Part shown: piece after piece, positions 46,590 to 58,243 of the stretch
Numbering within the stretch: position 1 is the stretch's first letter
Layout: each line of letters starts with the position of its first letter
Origin: Delphinapterus leucas
Lineage: Eukaryota > Chordata > Mammalia > Artiodactyla > Monodontidae
NCBI RefSeq assembly: GCF_002288925.2
Contig: NW_022098076.1
Span: 90,132,182-90,196,181, forward strand
Direction: 5' to 3'
DNA length: 64,000 bases
Position numbers and translations under genes: made by a program
The notes under the pieces: generated by a model
Seen by the model: only the letters and a program-made list of their open reading frames with translations
Database searches by the model: none
Told to the model about the DNA's origin: nothing

Positions 46590-46770
46590 TCCGAATGTGT
46601 TTTATCTGATATGCCATATAGGTGTTCAAAGTAGTCCCTCAGGAATTTTGTGGTTGTCATTCCCTTGCTATTTATAGTTGTACAGCATAGCTAGCATCGT
46701 CTCCTTAAGCAATATCGTTTGTGTTTCACGTCTTCTCATTTATGTAAATGGAGCCACGCGCTATCTGTCT
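46590..46770 (-). mobile_element. Probable old LINE-1 3' UTR, left part
   Basis: 'gtttgtgtttcacgtcttct' and 'catttatgtaaatggagcca' fit reversed L1 3' UTR. The continuation appears beyond the LTR, at about 47400. Confidence 0.5.
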
Positions 46771-47229
46771 GTGGCTGGCCATCCCTAATGTGGCCCCTGT
46801 GGTCCCCACCTGCAGGCATTCACAGCCTTGTGTCATCCTCCCCAGGATGTGGCCAGCCTAGCAACCTGCTTCTAACTGACGGAATTCGTCCAAAGTGATG
46901 GGTGTCCCTGCCACGAACAGGCTACATAAGATTATAACGTCCTTCTTGAGAACGGACTTTCTCTCTGGCTAGCTTTGGCGAAGCAAGCTTCCATATAGAG
47001 GGGCCCACATGGCAAGGAGCTGAGGCCCTCAGTCCAACAGCCAGCCAGGGACTGAGTGCTGCCATGAAGCATGGGAGTGTAGGAGGAGAACCTTCCCCAG
47101 TCGAGCCTTCAGTGAGACCCCAGCCCGGCCTAGGCATTGACCGCAGCCTGAAGCAAAGGACCCAGCTAAGTCACACCTGGATTCCTGTTTGTGGTCTTTT
47201 GTTACCCAGCAGTAGGTAACTGATAGACA
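46771..47229 (+). mobile_element. ERVL-MaLR solo LTR (MLT1-like)
   Basis: Typical order: 'aatgtggcccctgtggtccc' head, 'gaacggactttctctctggc', 'cccacatggcaaggagctga', 'caacagccagccagggactg', 'ccagtcgagccttcagtgag' and the end 'cccagcagtaggtaactgat'. No internal genes. Confidence 0.72.
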
Positions 47230-47399
47230 TCCTTCTGAGTGTTCCCTCCTGGCTCATGTGTTCTTGAGGTCCACAGCTGCAGTTCTCTGACATGGTTTTC
47301 CACGTGTACTGGACCTCAGTTTCCTTATTCCTTCTGCTCTTGGGGATCAGAGCTCTTTTCAGCACTTTGCTGTTACAAGTCACCTTTTCAGCACAGCAT

Positions 47400-47762
47400 C
47401 TCTGTACCCATCTATGGGACAAATCTGGCCATGGGATGGAGGGTGTCCCCTTCACGTCCCACCAACCACATTCCAGGTCATTCATGTTGTTCCACATCCT
47501 CACCGTCCCTCCATCCCTGATGTAGTCTGACTGTTCGTTTTGGGAGGAGGCCTGACGGAGGTGAGAGGGCTTTTAATTTACGCTTTCTTCATTATCAGCC
47601 ATAAACTAATGTTTATTGGCCGCTCCAGTTTCTTCTGATCTGAAGATCGTTTTCATGGTTTTTCCTATTTTTCTTACCGTATCGTAGTTCTTTGAATTTT
47701 CTGGAAAATAAGCCTTTCTTGGCTGTGAGCATTGCAAATATTGCCTCCCAGTTTACTTGCCC
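47400..47762 (-). mobile_element. Old LINE-1 3' UTR, right part
   Basis: 'tccacatcctcaccgtccct', then 'cataaactaatgtttattgg' and 'attgcaaatattgcctccca', follows reversed L1 3' UTR order. With 46590-46770 it suggests one L1 split by the LTR. Confidence 0.6.
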
Positions 47763-49849
47763 ACACGGGCTTCAGAAATCCAGCGAGGCACTTCCCGAAT
47801 CCAGTCCTGGGCGATAATTTGCAGAACTGTTTTCCAGGCGTTTCCAGTTCTGGCCCATGGGTCCTTGGTCTTGGCCAAGGCATCGTGGCTGGGAGATTAG
47901 GTCCCACTTATTGTAATTATTTGTTGCTGCCTTCACAAGGCGTCTCTCCCTTTCTGTTCCCCTCTTGGCTCACCCTCTGGTCTGGGAGTGCTTTCCTGCT
48001 CAAACTGCTTGCTTTAGTCTCTTAGTCATTTTTGGAGAAAATCTGAGTCAGCACTGGACGTCGGGCAGGCGCGGGGTGCACTTCCTCCCGGCCCTGCAGC
48101 TTTAAATCTGCATTTCACTGTGGCCCCTGGAGGTGGGTGTTTTACTAAAGGAACGCGGGGTCTGGGGAGCCTGGGCCCAGCCTGTTTAGAACGAATACAT
48201 TCCTGGAGGAAGTTAAAATTAGAAAAAGCGGCTACACTTCCTGCCATTCAGCCACAGTTGGCTGGTGTTTGTTTGCACAAGGATTCTTCTGGTAACAATC
48301 TGGGGTCGGTTTCTGGTGGAATGTGAGGTGAAGTCATGATTTTCAGGATCGAGGTGATTCGTTTCCATGGCAATCTTTGTTGTCAGAATCACGGCTTTGT
48401 TTGTGGTTTCTTGTAGAATTATGCCGGCATGAAAAAATATTCTTGAAACGACTCCTTTTTATAGCTAGCAAGAAAGGTTTTCTTTTTTGAGAAAGCTCTT
48501 TAATGGGAAGTTGATACCGTGGAGTGCATCTCTTTGTCAGTGAACTCTGGAAGGAGAGGACCTGGACCCATGGGGGCTTGGCTCACCCTGCCCCCTCCCA
48601 GGGTGGCCACCTCCCACCTCTCCCCTTGAGGTTGGACTTCTTGGGGAGCCCCCTCTGATTGGTACAGACTGGGGGCCCACCCTCACACCCCCCTTCCTCC
48701 AGGTTTAGCAAGTAAAAATGTACTACATCCCAGTATGTTTGACTCTTTGGGACATACTTAGAGTAATAAAATTATTTGTTGTGTATCTGAAATTCAAATT
48801 TAACTGGGTGTCCTGGATTTTATCTGGAGGCCCTAACACCTCCCCCACCTCACCCCCGGTGATACTTTGTGGTCCTCGGGCTTGGTCTCTCTTGGTCTCT
48901 CCCAGATGAGGAGGGATGTCGCCTGCTCTTGGCTGGCTGGTGGCACCTGTGGCTTCTCCAGGGTTGTCCCTTTTGTGTTTGGACACTTATTCGTGCCGGC
49001 GCTGGGCCGGTCGCTCTCACCTGCTAGGGTAAAGCTTGCGGTCAGGCGGTCATGGATCATGCTGTGCCCATTTTATGGACGGAGGGCGTGCTGGACGGCT
49101 CGAGTAGCTCATAAACGTCAGAGTCCTGCTTTGTCACTCGAAGCCCAGAGGCTGGAGGGCACAGGAGAAATGGAGCGTCATCTTCCCTGGAGAACAGAAG
49201 TGCTCATCAGAGGCTCACACCCAGGGAACCAGAGGCATCACAAGCTCACCTGCACTGGACTGCCCGGAAGTGCCGTCCCTTAACCGTGGCGGGGGGGGGG
49301 GGGGTGGCGTGCGTGTCACCAAGACCTGGAATCACAGGTCTCTTTGTGGGAGCCCTGGCTAGCCACTGGGCCTTGAAGGAGGAGGTGGGATGTGTGTGTA
49401 GGAGTTTTCTGGTGGGTGGCTGATCTGGCCGGAGTGAAGGGAATTGGCAGTGGGTGCTAAGGAGGCTGGTGGGATGGGGCCAAGCTGGGGAGAGCTTAAG
49501 CCGGGGCAGAGAAGCCTGGCCCCCAGGTGGGGTGGTGGCAGGAGGGAGAAGGGCACTTTGTGTTCATGGGTAGGGGAATAATCGCTGAAGGTAAGGGAGC
49601 CGGAGTATGGATGGTGTAGGTGCAGCTGGGACCATCCGGGAGATAGCTGATCATTTGCTCCAAAACTGGGATGCAGATCACAGGTACCTGGGGGGACTTT
49701 TCTTTTATGTTCAGGCAGCAGGTACTAAGAGCATCTTACCTCGTGCTCCGTGCAGGGACTGGGATGCAACATTGAGTCAGGAGGGTGGATTCCTGCCCAT
49801 GGACCCTACAGATGAGCTTGTGAAAGATACAAATGCTGATTCCTTGAGG
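47763..49849. other. Mostly unique sequence
   Basis: A piece at 48710-48835 ('tgtgtatctgaaattcaaat', 'tttaactgggtgtcctggat') looks like a known old interspersed repeat whose family I cannot name. A G14 run lies at 49291-49304. No exon recognised. Confidence 0.4.
49291..49304 (+). repeat. G14 homopolymer
   Basis: Fourteen uninterrupted guanines, a length often mis-sized in sequencing. Confidence 0.95.
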
Positions 49850-50047
49850 GGATTCTGTAGCAATTTGCTGAGTGCCTGCTGTGTTCCAGGTGGTTCCGGA
49901 TGTACAGCATGGAGTCCTTGCCTTCAAGGAGCATTTTCTCTGGTGGAGGAGAAAGGAAATAAACAGATGATAAACAAAGAATGTTGGAAGTGATCCCTGA
50001 AGCCAGGTGGAGGCATGGGCAGAAAAGCTGTGTTGTTTTGAGAGGGT
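49850..50047 (-). mobile_element. LINE-2 3' fragment, left part
   Basis: 'gctgagtgcctgctgtgttc', 'caaggagcattttctctggt' and 'aaataaacagatgataaaca' are the reversed L2 3' end. It continues at 50533 after an LTR insertion. Confidence 0.75.
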
Positions 50048-50532
50048 GTGTAGTAGGCTGAATAATGGCCCCCCAGGGATAGTCACATGCTAATTCCCAG
50101 AACCTGTGCATGTGACTTTAGATGGCAAAAAGGACTTGGCAGGTGTGATAATTTAAGGATCTTGGGACAAGAGATTACCCTGTATATCCGGAGGGGCCCT
50201 GAATGTAATGTCATGACCATTGTCATTTTATGAGAGGCAGAGGGAGATGTGATTATGGAGCAGAAGGCCATGTGATGATGGAAACAGAGACAGAGTGATG
50301 GGCTTTGAAGATGGAGGAAGGGGCCACATGCAGGGAATCCAGGTGGCTGCTAGGATGCCAGCAGGGAAACGGATTCTCCTTTTAGAGCCTCCACAAAGCA
50401 CCAGACCCAGCAATACCTTGACTTTCGCCCAGTGAAACTGGTTTCAGATTTCTGGCCTCCAGACTGTAAGAATAAATTGGTCTTAAGCCACCAAGTTTGT
50501 AGCAGTTTGTAACAGCAGCCTAGGAAAGTAAC
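50048..50532 (+). mobile_element. ERVL-MaLR solo LTR (MLT1-like)
   Basis: Very clear MLT1 order: 'gtaggctgaataatggcccc', 'ctaattcccagaacctgtgc', 'gacttggcaggtgtgataat', 'tggcctccagactgtaagaa' and the end 'taacagcagcctaggaaagt'. Solo LTR. Confidence 0.93.
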
Positions 50533-50615
50533 ACTGAAGCCTGGGGATTTGAGGAGGTGACATTCGAGCAGAGCCCTAGGTGTGGGTGACCGAAGGTCCT
50601 AACTCATGATGCTTT
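50533..50615 (-). mobile_element. LINE-2 3' fragment, right part
   Basis: 'ggaggtgacattcgagcaga' continues the reversed L2 consensus exactly where the left part stops. Confidence 0.7.
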
Positions 50616-51609
50616 CAGAAGGTGGGGGTGGGCTTCCCTGCTGACCTGTGGGCTGGGACCCACAGCGGTCTGAAGCGGGGCCTGAACCGGGATACAGGCC
50701 CAGCTTAGAGTCAGAAGTTCCTTGGGAACCATGAACTCTGATGGCCTCCGGCCTGGACCTGAGTGAGCCGCAGTGCCTTTATACGTTTTTAATGTAAAAA
50801 TGTCAGTCGGGATATAAATACCCTTTGCTTTTCTCCAGTTTTAGCTGAGTGTAAGTGTATCTTATTAATAGAACCAAATATTTCCTTGGCTTTCTAAATC
50901 GGGAATTTCTAACAGTACAAAATAGCCCACCGGCTTTGACCAGAAATGACCAGGAATGTGCACACGCCTCACTCAGCTGGGCTTGTGTCTTGGCCAGAAG
51001 GCCCCCAGTGGCCTAGTGCGAGCTTGACATTGGCCGTCTGTTCTCGTTTGGGACCCTCGAATGCAGAGCCTGAGGCGAGGACTTGGGGATTGGTATTCTG
51101 GGGAGAGGTGGTCCCCAGAAGCAGGAATGGGATGCAGGAGGGCGACATGAGGAAGTTGGGGAAGCAAGTGCAGGGTGAGTTACTGCTGAGCTCGTGGTCC
51201 CCGTGACTGCTGGGGACGCTCCCGAGGAACCTTAGCATCGTCCCTCTGGAGGACAGGGGCTGTACTGGGGAGCATGTCCCTGCAGGCTGAGTGAGGGCTG
51301 TGGGACTGGCTGCTGTGGAGGGGTTGTAGCCGCCCATTTGGAGGGCATCTTGACAGCACAGCAAGGGGGTAACTGATTGCACACAAGTCCAGTATGGTGT
51401 GGCCTCCACGAAATCCAGGCTTGACTGTTCCCTGTGGGTCGTGAGAAAGGCAGGTATTTCAGCCCCGCCCAGCGAGAGCTGAGACAGCCACCAAGGTCTG
51501 TCCTCATGACTGTCAGTCACCAGCAAAGCAAAGGGTGTTCAGAGGGTCATCGGAGAAATTTCAGGTGTGTGTGGGGAGTGGTGGGGACCCAGAGGTACCG
51601 AGCACCTCA
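50616..51609. other. Unique spacer
   Basis: A donor-like site (gcagg/gtgagt) lies near 51,174. The long minus frame at 50969-51526 has no recognisable domain. Confidence 0.35.
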
Positions 51610-51618
51610 CCCGCAGAA

Positions 51619-51626
<8 letters not shown>

Positions 51627-51650
<24 letters not shown>

Positions 51651-51840
51651 GCGGTACGCGGGCCTCTCACTGTTGTGGCCTCTCCCGTTGCGGAGCACAG
51701 GCTCCGGACGCGCAGGCTCAGCGGCCATGGCTCACGGGCCCAGTGGCTCCGCGGCACGTGGGATCTTCCCAGACCGGGGCACGAACCTGTGTCCCCTGCA
51801 TTGGCAGGCGGACTCTCAACCACTGCGCCACCAGGGAAAC
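51627..51840 (-). mobile_element. CHR-type tRNA-derived SINE (young copy)
   Basis: Reverse-oriented complete copy with a long T-tail. A perfect 17-bp target duplication, cccgcagaaggactttt, lies at 51610-51626 and 51841-51857. This is one of the best-preserved insertions here and probably recent. Confidence 0.97.
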
Positions 51841-51857
51841 CCCGCAGAAGGACTTTT

Positions 51858-53815
51858 GACCCCTGTGTGTAGCATCCTCTCGATACCTGTTTGGAGCCCG
51901 GTCAGCCCAGATGGTACCCTCTCCGTGTCCCAGGAACCCCTTCTCCATCCAGGGGTTCTCTCTCCATCTAGTTCTGTACTCACACCAGCAGCTTTATGTC
52001 CTGGCATCTTCTGTTTTCAGCCTTGTCTTTTATTTATGTACCTGCTTTCTCTTAAACTTCCATTCTAGAGCGCAGGACCCACATGTTGTATTTATGTCGT
52101 CCATCCCTCTGTAGCTTGCAAGGAGCAGAGCCGGAGTGAGGATTTGGGAGACGGCGGAGGGATCTGTTGACACTGTAACCTCATGTCCCTCAAAGCCAAA
52201 TGATCACCAGCCAGGAGAGCTTGAACTGTGTTTAAAGTTGTGTTATCCTTTTACACCTAACCGGTGGTTGCTTGTGACGAAGGTAAGGATAAGTAGGTAT
52301 GCAGAGCAATCAGTGAGAGGAGAGACTCATCATAGAGCTTCAGATAGCTCTGACGGGGAGTGAGGGATGGTAAACACGACCCACCTCTCATGTCGCATAA
52401 TAACTACCTGGGCTGGAGGGTTCTGACCAGGACCTGATTCCACACTTGCGCACTCGTTCCAGCCTGTAGTTAGGAGCTGGGGGATCGGAGAGAAATGACC
52501 CCATGGAGCTGCGCCCTTTGCCCAGCCTTGCTGGTGGTGGGGAAGTGTGGTCCCCCAACCCTGTGTCCAGTAAGGCAAGCATCTGCCCAAATGCCCACCA
52601 CTCCAGTGGACAGCCGGCCGTTGAAATGGCTTCTTCAAGTTACCTTTTTTTTAAAACTTTTTTGGGGAAGATTGCATTTTTTAAAAAAGTCTCGTTCAAA
52701 AAGTAGGATATTCCGAGGTTGGGGACCGCCTTGCATTTCTGCGTTAGCATTGTGCTTATCTCAGAGAGGTGATTAAGAAGCTGAGGATTCACTTTGGGGG
52801 AAAAAAATAAAAATACAGAATGGTCCTCTTATAACCAGAATCAGGTCTTGGGCTTCAGAAAATGTTTGTTGCAGTGATTCTGTTTCTGACCCAGTTTCTA
52901 CATGTCTTTGAGAGTAGGACTAAAAGTAGGGGGTGGTCTGTGATATTGCAATGCGTAGCAGATTAACGAATGACAGATCACTCAATGCCCTTATAAAGTA
53001 GCTATTCCGCCCTTTCTCCACCGCTTTGCCTAGGCTTATGGAACTGAAATTAGCCCTCTTTGCAAAGCTCAGCGGGAAAGAGGCCTCTCGGGGGTCTTAT
53101 TCTGGGTGAGTCGGGCGTGGAGGGGAATTTGGGTCAGCTGGAAAGGCCCGCTAGGGTGGCTCCAGCTGCACTTCCCACCTCCTGCCTCTTTCACAGTTGC
53201 TAAGGTGAGAGGTTGCCTGGGTGAAGGTCCCCAGGAAGAAGAATCCAATAGGTCAGAGGGTGGGTGGTCCTCATCGTGACAGCTCTGCCCCAGCTCTGCC
53301 CGAGGTCAGGAGGGGTGAGCCAGCAGGAGGGCAGCTTTGAGGAAGGAGGTAGCTGTTGGGATCCTGGCAGAAAGGGACCAGCGCTGGACACCATGTGTGC
53401 AGGGACCGAGGCTGCCACTCACACAAGGCCGGGTAATTCCCCGCCCCACCCGGCACCGAGGAACAAGGGTACACATCCCGGGGTCACACGTTCAGGGGCC
53501 GAGCTGGGATTTGAGGCCCTGTTCCAACAGAGTCTGAGCTTCCACCACCGACTTGTCCCAGGATTTTCAGCCTCTTCTACGTTTGTCGGGAGGCTCTTTC
53601 TGTGCCATCTCCCAGGACTGGCACAGAAACTCCCTTCCTGTGGCTCATAAACATCAGGCAGGATACTGCACTTCTTCCTACTTTAGTAGACTTGGGAAGG
53701 GGGCGTGTGGTTCTAATTGCTGTCTTGGAAGAAGGAAAGAAGGAAGGAGTTCAGTGTTGGAACCCAGGCCGGCATTTTATACCCTCACGTGGAGACATCT
53801 GGTCTGACTGCAGCC
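51858..53815. other. Unique sequence; putative first intron
   Basis: No convincing exon. A weak L2-like tail may lie at 52015-52110. Other frames lack domains. Confidence 0.4.
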
Positions 53816-53826
53816 TGCTTTGTCTT

Positions 53827-53968
53827 TTTCTTTTTTAATATTTTCTTTTTGTAGTTTTTGGCCAAGCCATGTGACATGTGGAATCCTAGTTCCCTGGTCA
53901 GGGATCGAACCCGTGCCTCCTACATGGAAAGCACAGAGTCTTAACCGCTGGACTGCCAGGGAAGTCCC
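53827..53968 (-). mobile_element. CHR-related SINE, short old form
   Basis: T-rich tail, 'ggccaagccatgtgacatgt', 'tccctggtcagggatcgaac' and a head ending 'actgccagggaagtccc'. Target duplication is poorly preserved (ctgcagcctgcttt / ctgcaatctccttt). Confidence 0.87.
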
Positions 53969-54221
53969 TGCAATCTCCTTTTTCTGCCTTTGTTTTCTCT
54001 GCACTTGACTGTTAGTCTGTTCGTCAAGGTCATGGGGGCTGCTTTGCACCGGGGGTTATGATCCCAGCTTCCCATTTCTTGACCTCAGTCAGTCATTGAA
54101 ACCCTTGTTGAACCTCAGTTCCCTCGTCTGCTGAAAAGGACACGGTGATGCCGGCCTTGCCCACCTCCAACCACCAGGAGGCCAGATGGAGAAGCACCTT
54201 GTCAGCTACCGTGCATGATAT

Positions 54222-54394
54222 CAGTGGTTTTCACAGTGTGGTCGAGGGACCGGCTGCACCAGCATCACCTGGGTGCAAGTTAGAAATGTATATTCTCAGG
54301 CCCGGCTCAGGCCTCGGTGGGTGGAGACTGGCAGTCTGGGTTTGAACAAACCCTCTAGGTGAGTCTGATACGTGCCCGTGTTTGAGAACCACTG
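54222..54394 (+). mobile_element. MER20-type hAT-Charlie element
   Basis: Terminal inverted repeats CAGTGGTTTTCA (54222) and TTTGAGAACCACTG (to 54394). The interior 'gcatcacctgggtgcaagtt' and 'ctctaggtgagtctgat' is typical of MER20. No transposase. The 8-bp target duplication is not clearly preserved. Confidence 0.85.
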
Positions 54395-54560
54395 CTTTAT
54401 TCACGTGTAAGAAGTTAAGTTCTCAGCCATTTATGCCATAAGCATTTTGTGAGTTTTCCGCTGTGTATTTGGCTTAAATCTCTGGACTTTTATGTTTCAA
54501 GGAAGAGAAAGGCAGGGTCCCTGCCCTCAAGGTGGTCCATAGGCTAGTAGAAGAGAAGGA

Positions 54561-54646
54561 AAGAGTATACTCTCATGTGATATGGAGAAAAAAGATGATA
54601 AAGTAGGAAAAAAGAGAGAAAAGAGTAATCTCTCGCATGATATGAG
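54561..54646. repeat. Diverged 60-bp tandem duplication
   Basis: 'aagagtatactctcatgtga' at 54561 recurs as 'aagagtaatctctcgcatga' at 54621, with matching surroundings and exactly 60 bp between starts. Confidence 0.75.
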
Positions 54647-54871
54647 AGCCCTTTTACACTTGAGGAAGCCAAGGCCCAGAGTCAACTTAGGTCATGGAGC
54701 AAAGGTCATCAGGCCAGTGAAGGGTGGCGCTGACCTGTGAGCCCACAGGTCTGACTGGGGACCATCTCAGAAGCCTCCGTTTCCAGGCTGCCTTTCTTCA
54801 GGTGGTAGCTCCCACACCCAGCCCCGGGCTGGCGCCGGCTCCCCGATTATTCAAAGGAGGAGGTTACGGTC

Positions 54872-55287
54872 AGCATCAAACACATACATATGGAATCTAA
54901 GAAAAAAAAAAATGTCATGAAGAACCTAGGGGCAAGACGGTAATAAAGACGCAGACCTACTAGAAAATGGACTTGAGGATATGGGGAGGGAGAAGGGTAA
55001 GCTGTGACAAAGTGAGAGAGTGACATGGACACATGTGCACCACTAAACGTAAAATAGATAGCTAGTGGGAAGCAGCCGCATAGCACAGGGAGATCAGCTA
55101 GGTGGTTTGTGACCGCCTGGAGGGGTGGGATAGGGAGGGCGGGAGGGAGGGAGACGCAAGAGGGAAGAGATATGGGGATATATGTATATGTATAACTGAT
55201 TCACTTTGTTATAAAGCAGAAACTAACACACCACTGTAAAGCAATTATACTCCAATAAAGATGTAAAAAACAAACAAAAAAAAACCC
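54872..55287 (+). mobile_element. 5'-truncated LINE-1 3' end (artiodactyl/cetacean type)
   Basis: Begins near 'aaacacatacatatggaatc', runs through 'gcatagcacagggagatcag' and 'gattcactttgttataaagc', and ends with the polyadenylation region 'ccaataaagatg' and an A-rich tail. It includes the last ORF2-adjacent and 3' UTR sequence only. Confidence 0.88.
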
Positions 55288-55324
55288 TAGGACTTCCCCC
55301 GGCAGCACTCCCTCATCAGCTTTT

Positions 55325-55530
55325 TTTGTGTGTGTGTGTGCGGTACGTGGGCTTCTCACCGCTGCGGCCTCTCCCGTTGCGGAGCACAGGCTCCGGACGC
55401 ACAGGCTCAGCGGCCACGGCTCACGGGCCCAGCCGCTCCGCGGCATGTGGGATCTTCCCAGACCGGGGCACGAACCCGTGTCCCCTGCATCGGCAGGCGG
55501 ACTCTCAACCACTGCGCCACCAGGGAAGCC
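55325..55530 (-). mobile_element. CHR-type tRNA-derived SINE (young copy)
   Basis: Reverse-oriented copy whose tail has become TTTTGTGTGTGTGTGTG. Target duplications ccctcatcagctttt (55310-55324) and ccctcattagctttt (55531-55545) differ at one base. Confidence 0.95.
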
Positions 55531-55545
55531 CCCTCATTAGCTTTT

Positions 55546-57020
55546 AAGTGGTGACCATCAAGACATTGGATTTAAGCCTCCAGCCCCGCTGGGAGCCCAG
55601 AACTGTGACCCGGGTCAGATTGTAAAAGTCCCTAAGTCATTGGTCAGTGAGTAGAAAAAGTTAGTCTAAGCCTGGAAGAAATAGCATTTTTTTTTTTTTT
55701 TTAATGGAAAAAGCCAGTGTCCGTGGATCTTCCGGTCTTCCTATATGGGGTGAAGTTCTTTCTCTGAGTGTGTGTTTGTTTCATGGCTGTGTCTGGCATG
55801 GACCACAGCCTAGTACATCCTCTTGATTCCCCATTTAAAGTCAAGTGACAACACAAAGGCTGGCAAAGCTGTCTGAGTCCAGAGTTCTTCTGGAGTTTTA
55901 TTGTTTTTTCCTTAAATGTTTAACGTGGTCTAGTTTACCAGCCTGTTTTTAAGCGATTCCCCATTATCGAGTCTTTTACAAAATATTCCACCTGACCAGT
56001 CCTGGAAACTGTTCATCTCACATAATTATTTATGTGATAATTAAATCCATTAAAATGTCCATAACAAGGCCCACCAGCTCCATCCAGTGGGAGAAGCCTA
56101 AAGGAGGAGGACACGGCAGCCTTCTGGCCACAGGTGTGGGCGCCCACATACCTGAGAGACCTCTTCCCCGCCCTGCCAGGGAGGAAGGATGCTCAGAAAA
56201 GCCGGCCGCGCACAATGAACTAAACCGCCCACTTGATACCATGTCAGGCACCAGGTGGGAACCCACAGATGTACAGGGTGAAACCACTGTGGGCGTCTGG
56301 TTGACGTGTGTCTCAATAATACCCCCTTTGTGCTTCATATTCAATATTGGTTTCATACACGAGAGAGGAAAGGGTATTCCTTACCGCACCATCTATACCA
56401 TTTGAAATGTTGTGAAATTTTCGGAGAGGTAGGTGAACCAGTTCCGTATTCTGTGTAAGAAGATTCTGCCCCATAGATCAGGCATGATTTCACTTGGCTG
56501 CATCACCCGCCACGTACCTAAGTACTGTTTCAGTGAACAGTTTTACTAGTGTTTATTTTGTTAGCATTAAATACAAAGGTCAGTCTGCAGAAGCGTGATT
56601 TTTCTCAGTTTTGTCAGTTGGTGGCCTTGTAGTTTCTTCCATAAACAATGAAAAACCGAGGGTGAAGTCCACGGCCAGGCCACAGGACCCCGATGTGCCT
56701 TGAGCATCCCATAGTGCTACAATGCTGCTAACCTGCGCTCAGGGCTGGGGCCCGGGAACCCTCCTCACTGGAGGTTGGAGCCAGCTCCAGTAAACAGTTT
56801 CCAGTGGATGATTTTACCTTTGGGCCATTCCTGTTTCCGTTTGGAGCCACACCTCCCTTTGTTCGCCTTCCCTTCCCTTTTGCTGTCTCAGATCCTACCC
56901 GCTACCTGGCCAGCCCTCGGCCATTCGGCTATGCACCCGCCGCGGGTGCTGCCCACTTCTCTGTGGCTTGAGCCTACACCGGCCTGGCCCTCTGCCCCGT
57001 GGCCTGTGTAGGGCTGGTGT
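55546..57020. other. Unique sequence; putative first intron
   Basis: T-run at 55687-55702. The AT-rich stretch 56015-56060 ('cataattatttatgtgataa') followed by well-ordered sequence could be a conserved noncoding element, but I cannot test this. No exon recognised. Confidence 0.4.
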
Positions 57021-57024
57021 AGAG

Positions 57025-57150
57025 CAGGGGTCGGCACACTTCTACTGTAAAAGGCCAGGCAGTAAGTATTTCGGTCATTGACACGCAAAAGAACCACAGA
57101 CAAACCGTAAAGGAACGACGGGTGTGCCTGTGTTCAATAAAATTATATTT
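57025..57150. mobile_element. hAT-type DNA-transposon fragment
   Basis: Starts with the terminal motif CAGGGGTCGGCACACTT, then 'ctgtaaaaggccaggcagta', 'agtatttcggtcattgacac' and 'tgttcaataaaattatattt', as in a common placental nonautonomous hAT element. The right end is lost. Confidence 0.7.
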
Positions 57151-57802
57151 CTGGACCCTGCGACCTGAATTTCATATAGTTTTTATGTCATGAAATAGTC
57201 TTGATTTTCTCCTCCAACTGTTGAAAACTGTTCCTCATTCACGGGCAGAGACGTGTGTCGGGCTGGGTTTGGCTTCTGCTTTGTGCTTTAGCGCTGCTAC
57301 TTTGGTGTTTCCAGGTGTGGTGGGTCAGGGGTGGGCGAGAACCGAGCCCTGCTGCGGAGAGATCCTAGTCTAGCTATTGTCAGATGCGGGATATAAAGGA
57401 TCCTTTGGCTGGTGGATCCGTCTGTCTCCATCGTGACGGTTGGAAACCTAAGGAAAAAGCTTCCTGGTTTTCCAGTCTCCCCAAAACCCCCCTGGAAACG
57501 CTTCCCCTCCAGCTTTGAAGAGCTGTGTTGGGTGTCTGCGTGGATATAGGGCCACTGAGCGCATACTGGGATTGTAGGAACAAAGCACGCAGGTGTGGGT
57601 GTTCAGTGACATCAAAGGACCACGTAGGTCCTGCCCCGAGAGGCTTGGTCCTGCAGCACGGACGGCTCTCATGGGGTTAACACAGGCCAAGCTGTCGGTC
57701 CAGGTGGATCCGGGGTTACAGAGCATTTTTGAATCTGTCACTTTCAGCTCTGAAGACAGGCAGCATGGTGAGAATTCCTAATCCCGTTTTGCAGATAGGT
57801 TG
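57151..57802. other. Unique spacer
   Basis: No recognised feature. Confidence 0.4.
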
Positions 57803-58243
57803 TATTAGTTTGCCAGGGTGCTGTAACAAAGGACCACAAGCGGGGGTGCTTAAACACCGGAAATTTATTGTCTCACAGTTCTGGAGGCTGGAACTCTAAG
57901 ACTGAGTGTCCGCGGGGTTGGTTCCTTCTGAAGCTGTCCCAGAGAAGCTGTCCCAGGCCTCTCTCCGGCTTCTGGTGGTTTGCTGGCAACCCTTGGCTTG
58001 TAGAAGCATCACCCTGACCCCTGCCTTCACGTGGAGTTTTCCCTGTGTGCGTGTATCTGCCTCCAAATTTCCCCCTTTGTAAAGACACCAGTCATATTGG
58101 GTTTAGAGTCACCCTAATGACCCCATTATAACTTGATTACCTCTATAAAGACCCTTTCTCCAAATATGGTCACATTCTGAGGGTCTGGGGGTTAGGGCTT
58201 CAACATAGGCATGGGCTGGGGGGCATAATTTGATTCATGACAT
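57803..58243 (-). mobile_element. ERVL-MaLR solo LTR (MLT1-like)
   Basis: Reversed MLT1 order: 'ttagtttgccagggtgctgt', 'tctcacagttctggaggctg', 'ctggtggtttgctggcaacc', 'gacaccagtcatattgggtt', 'ttctccaaatatggtcacat' and 'gggcataatttgattcatga'. Solo LTR. Confidence 0.93.
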
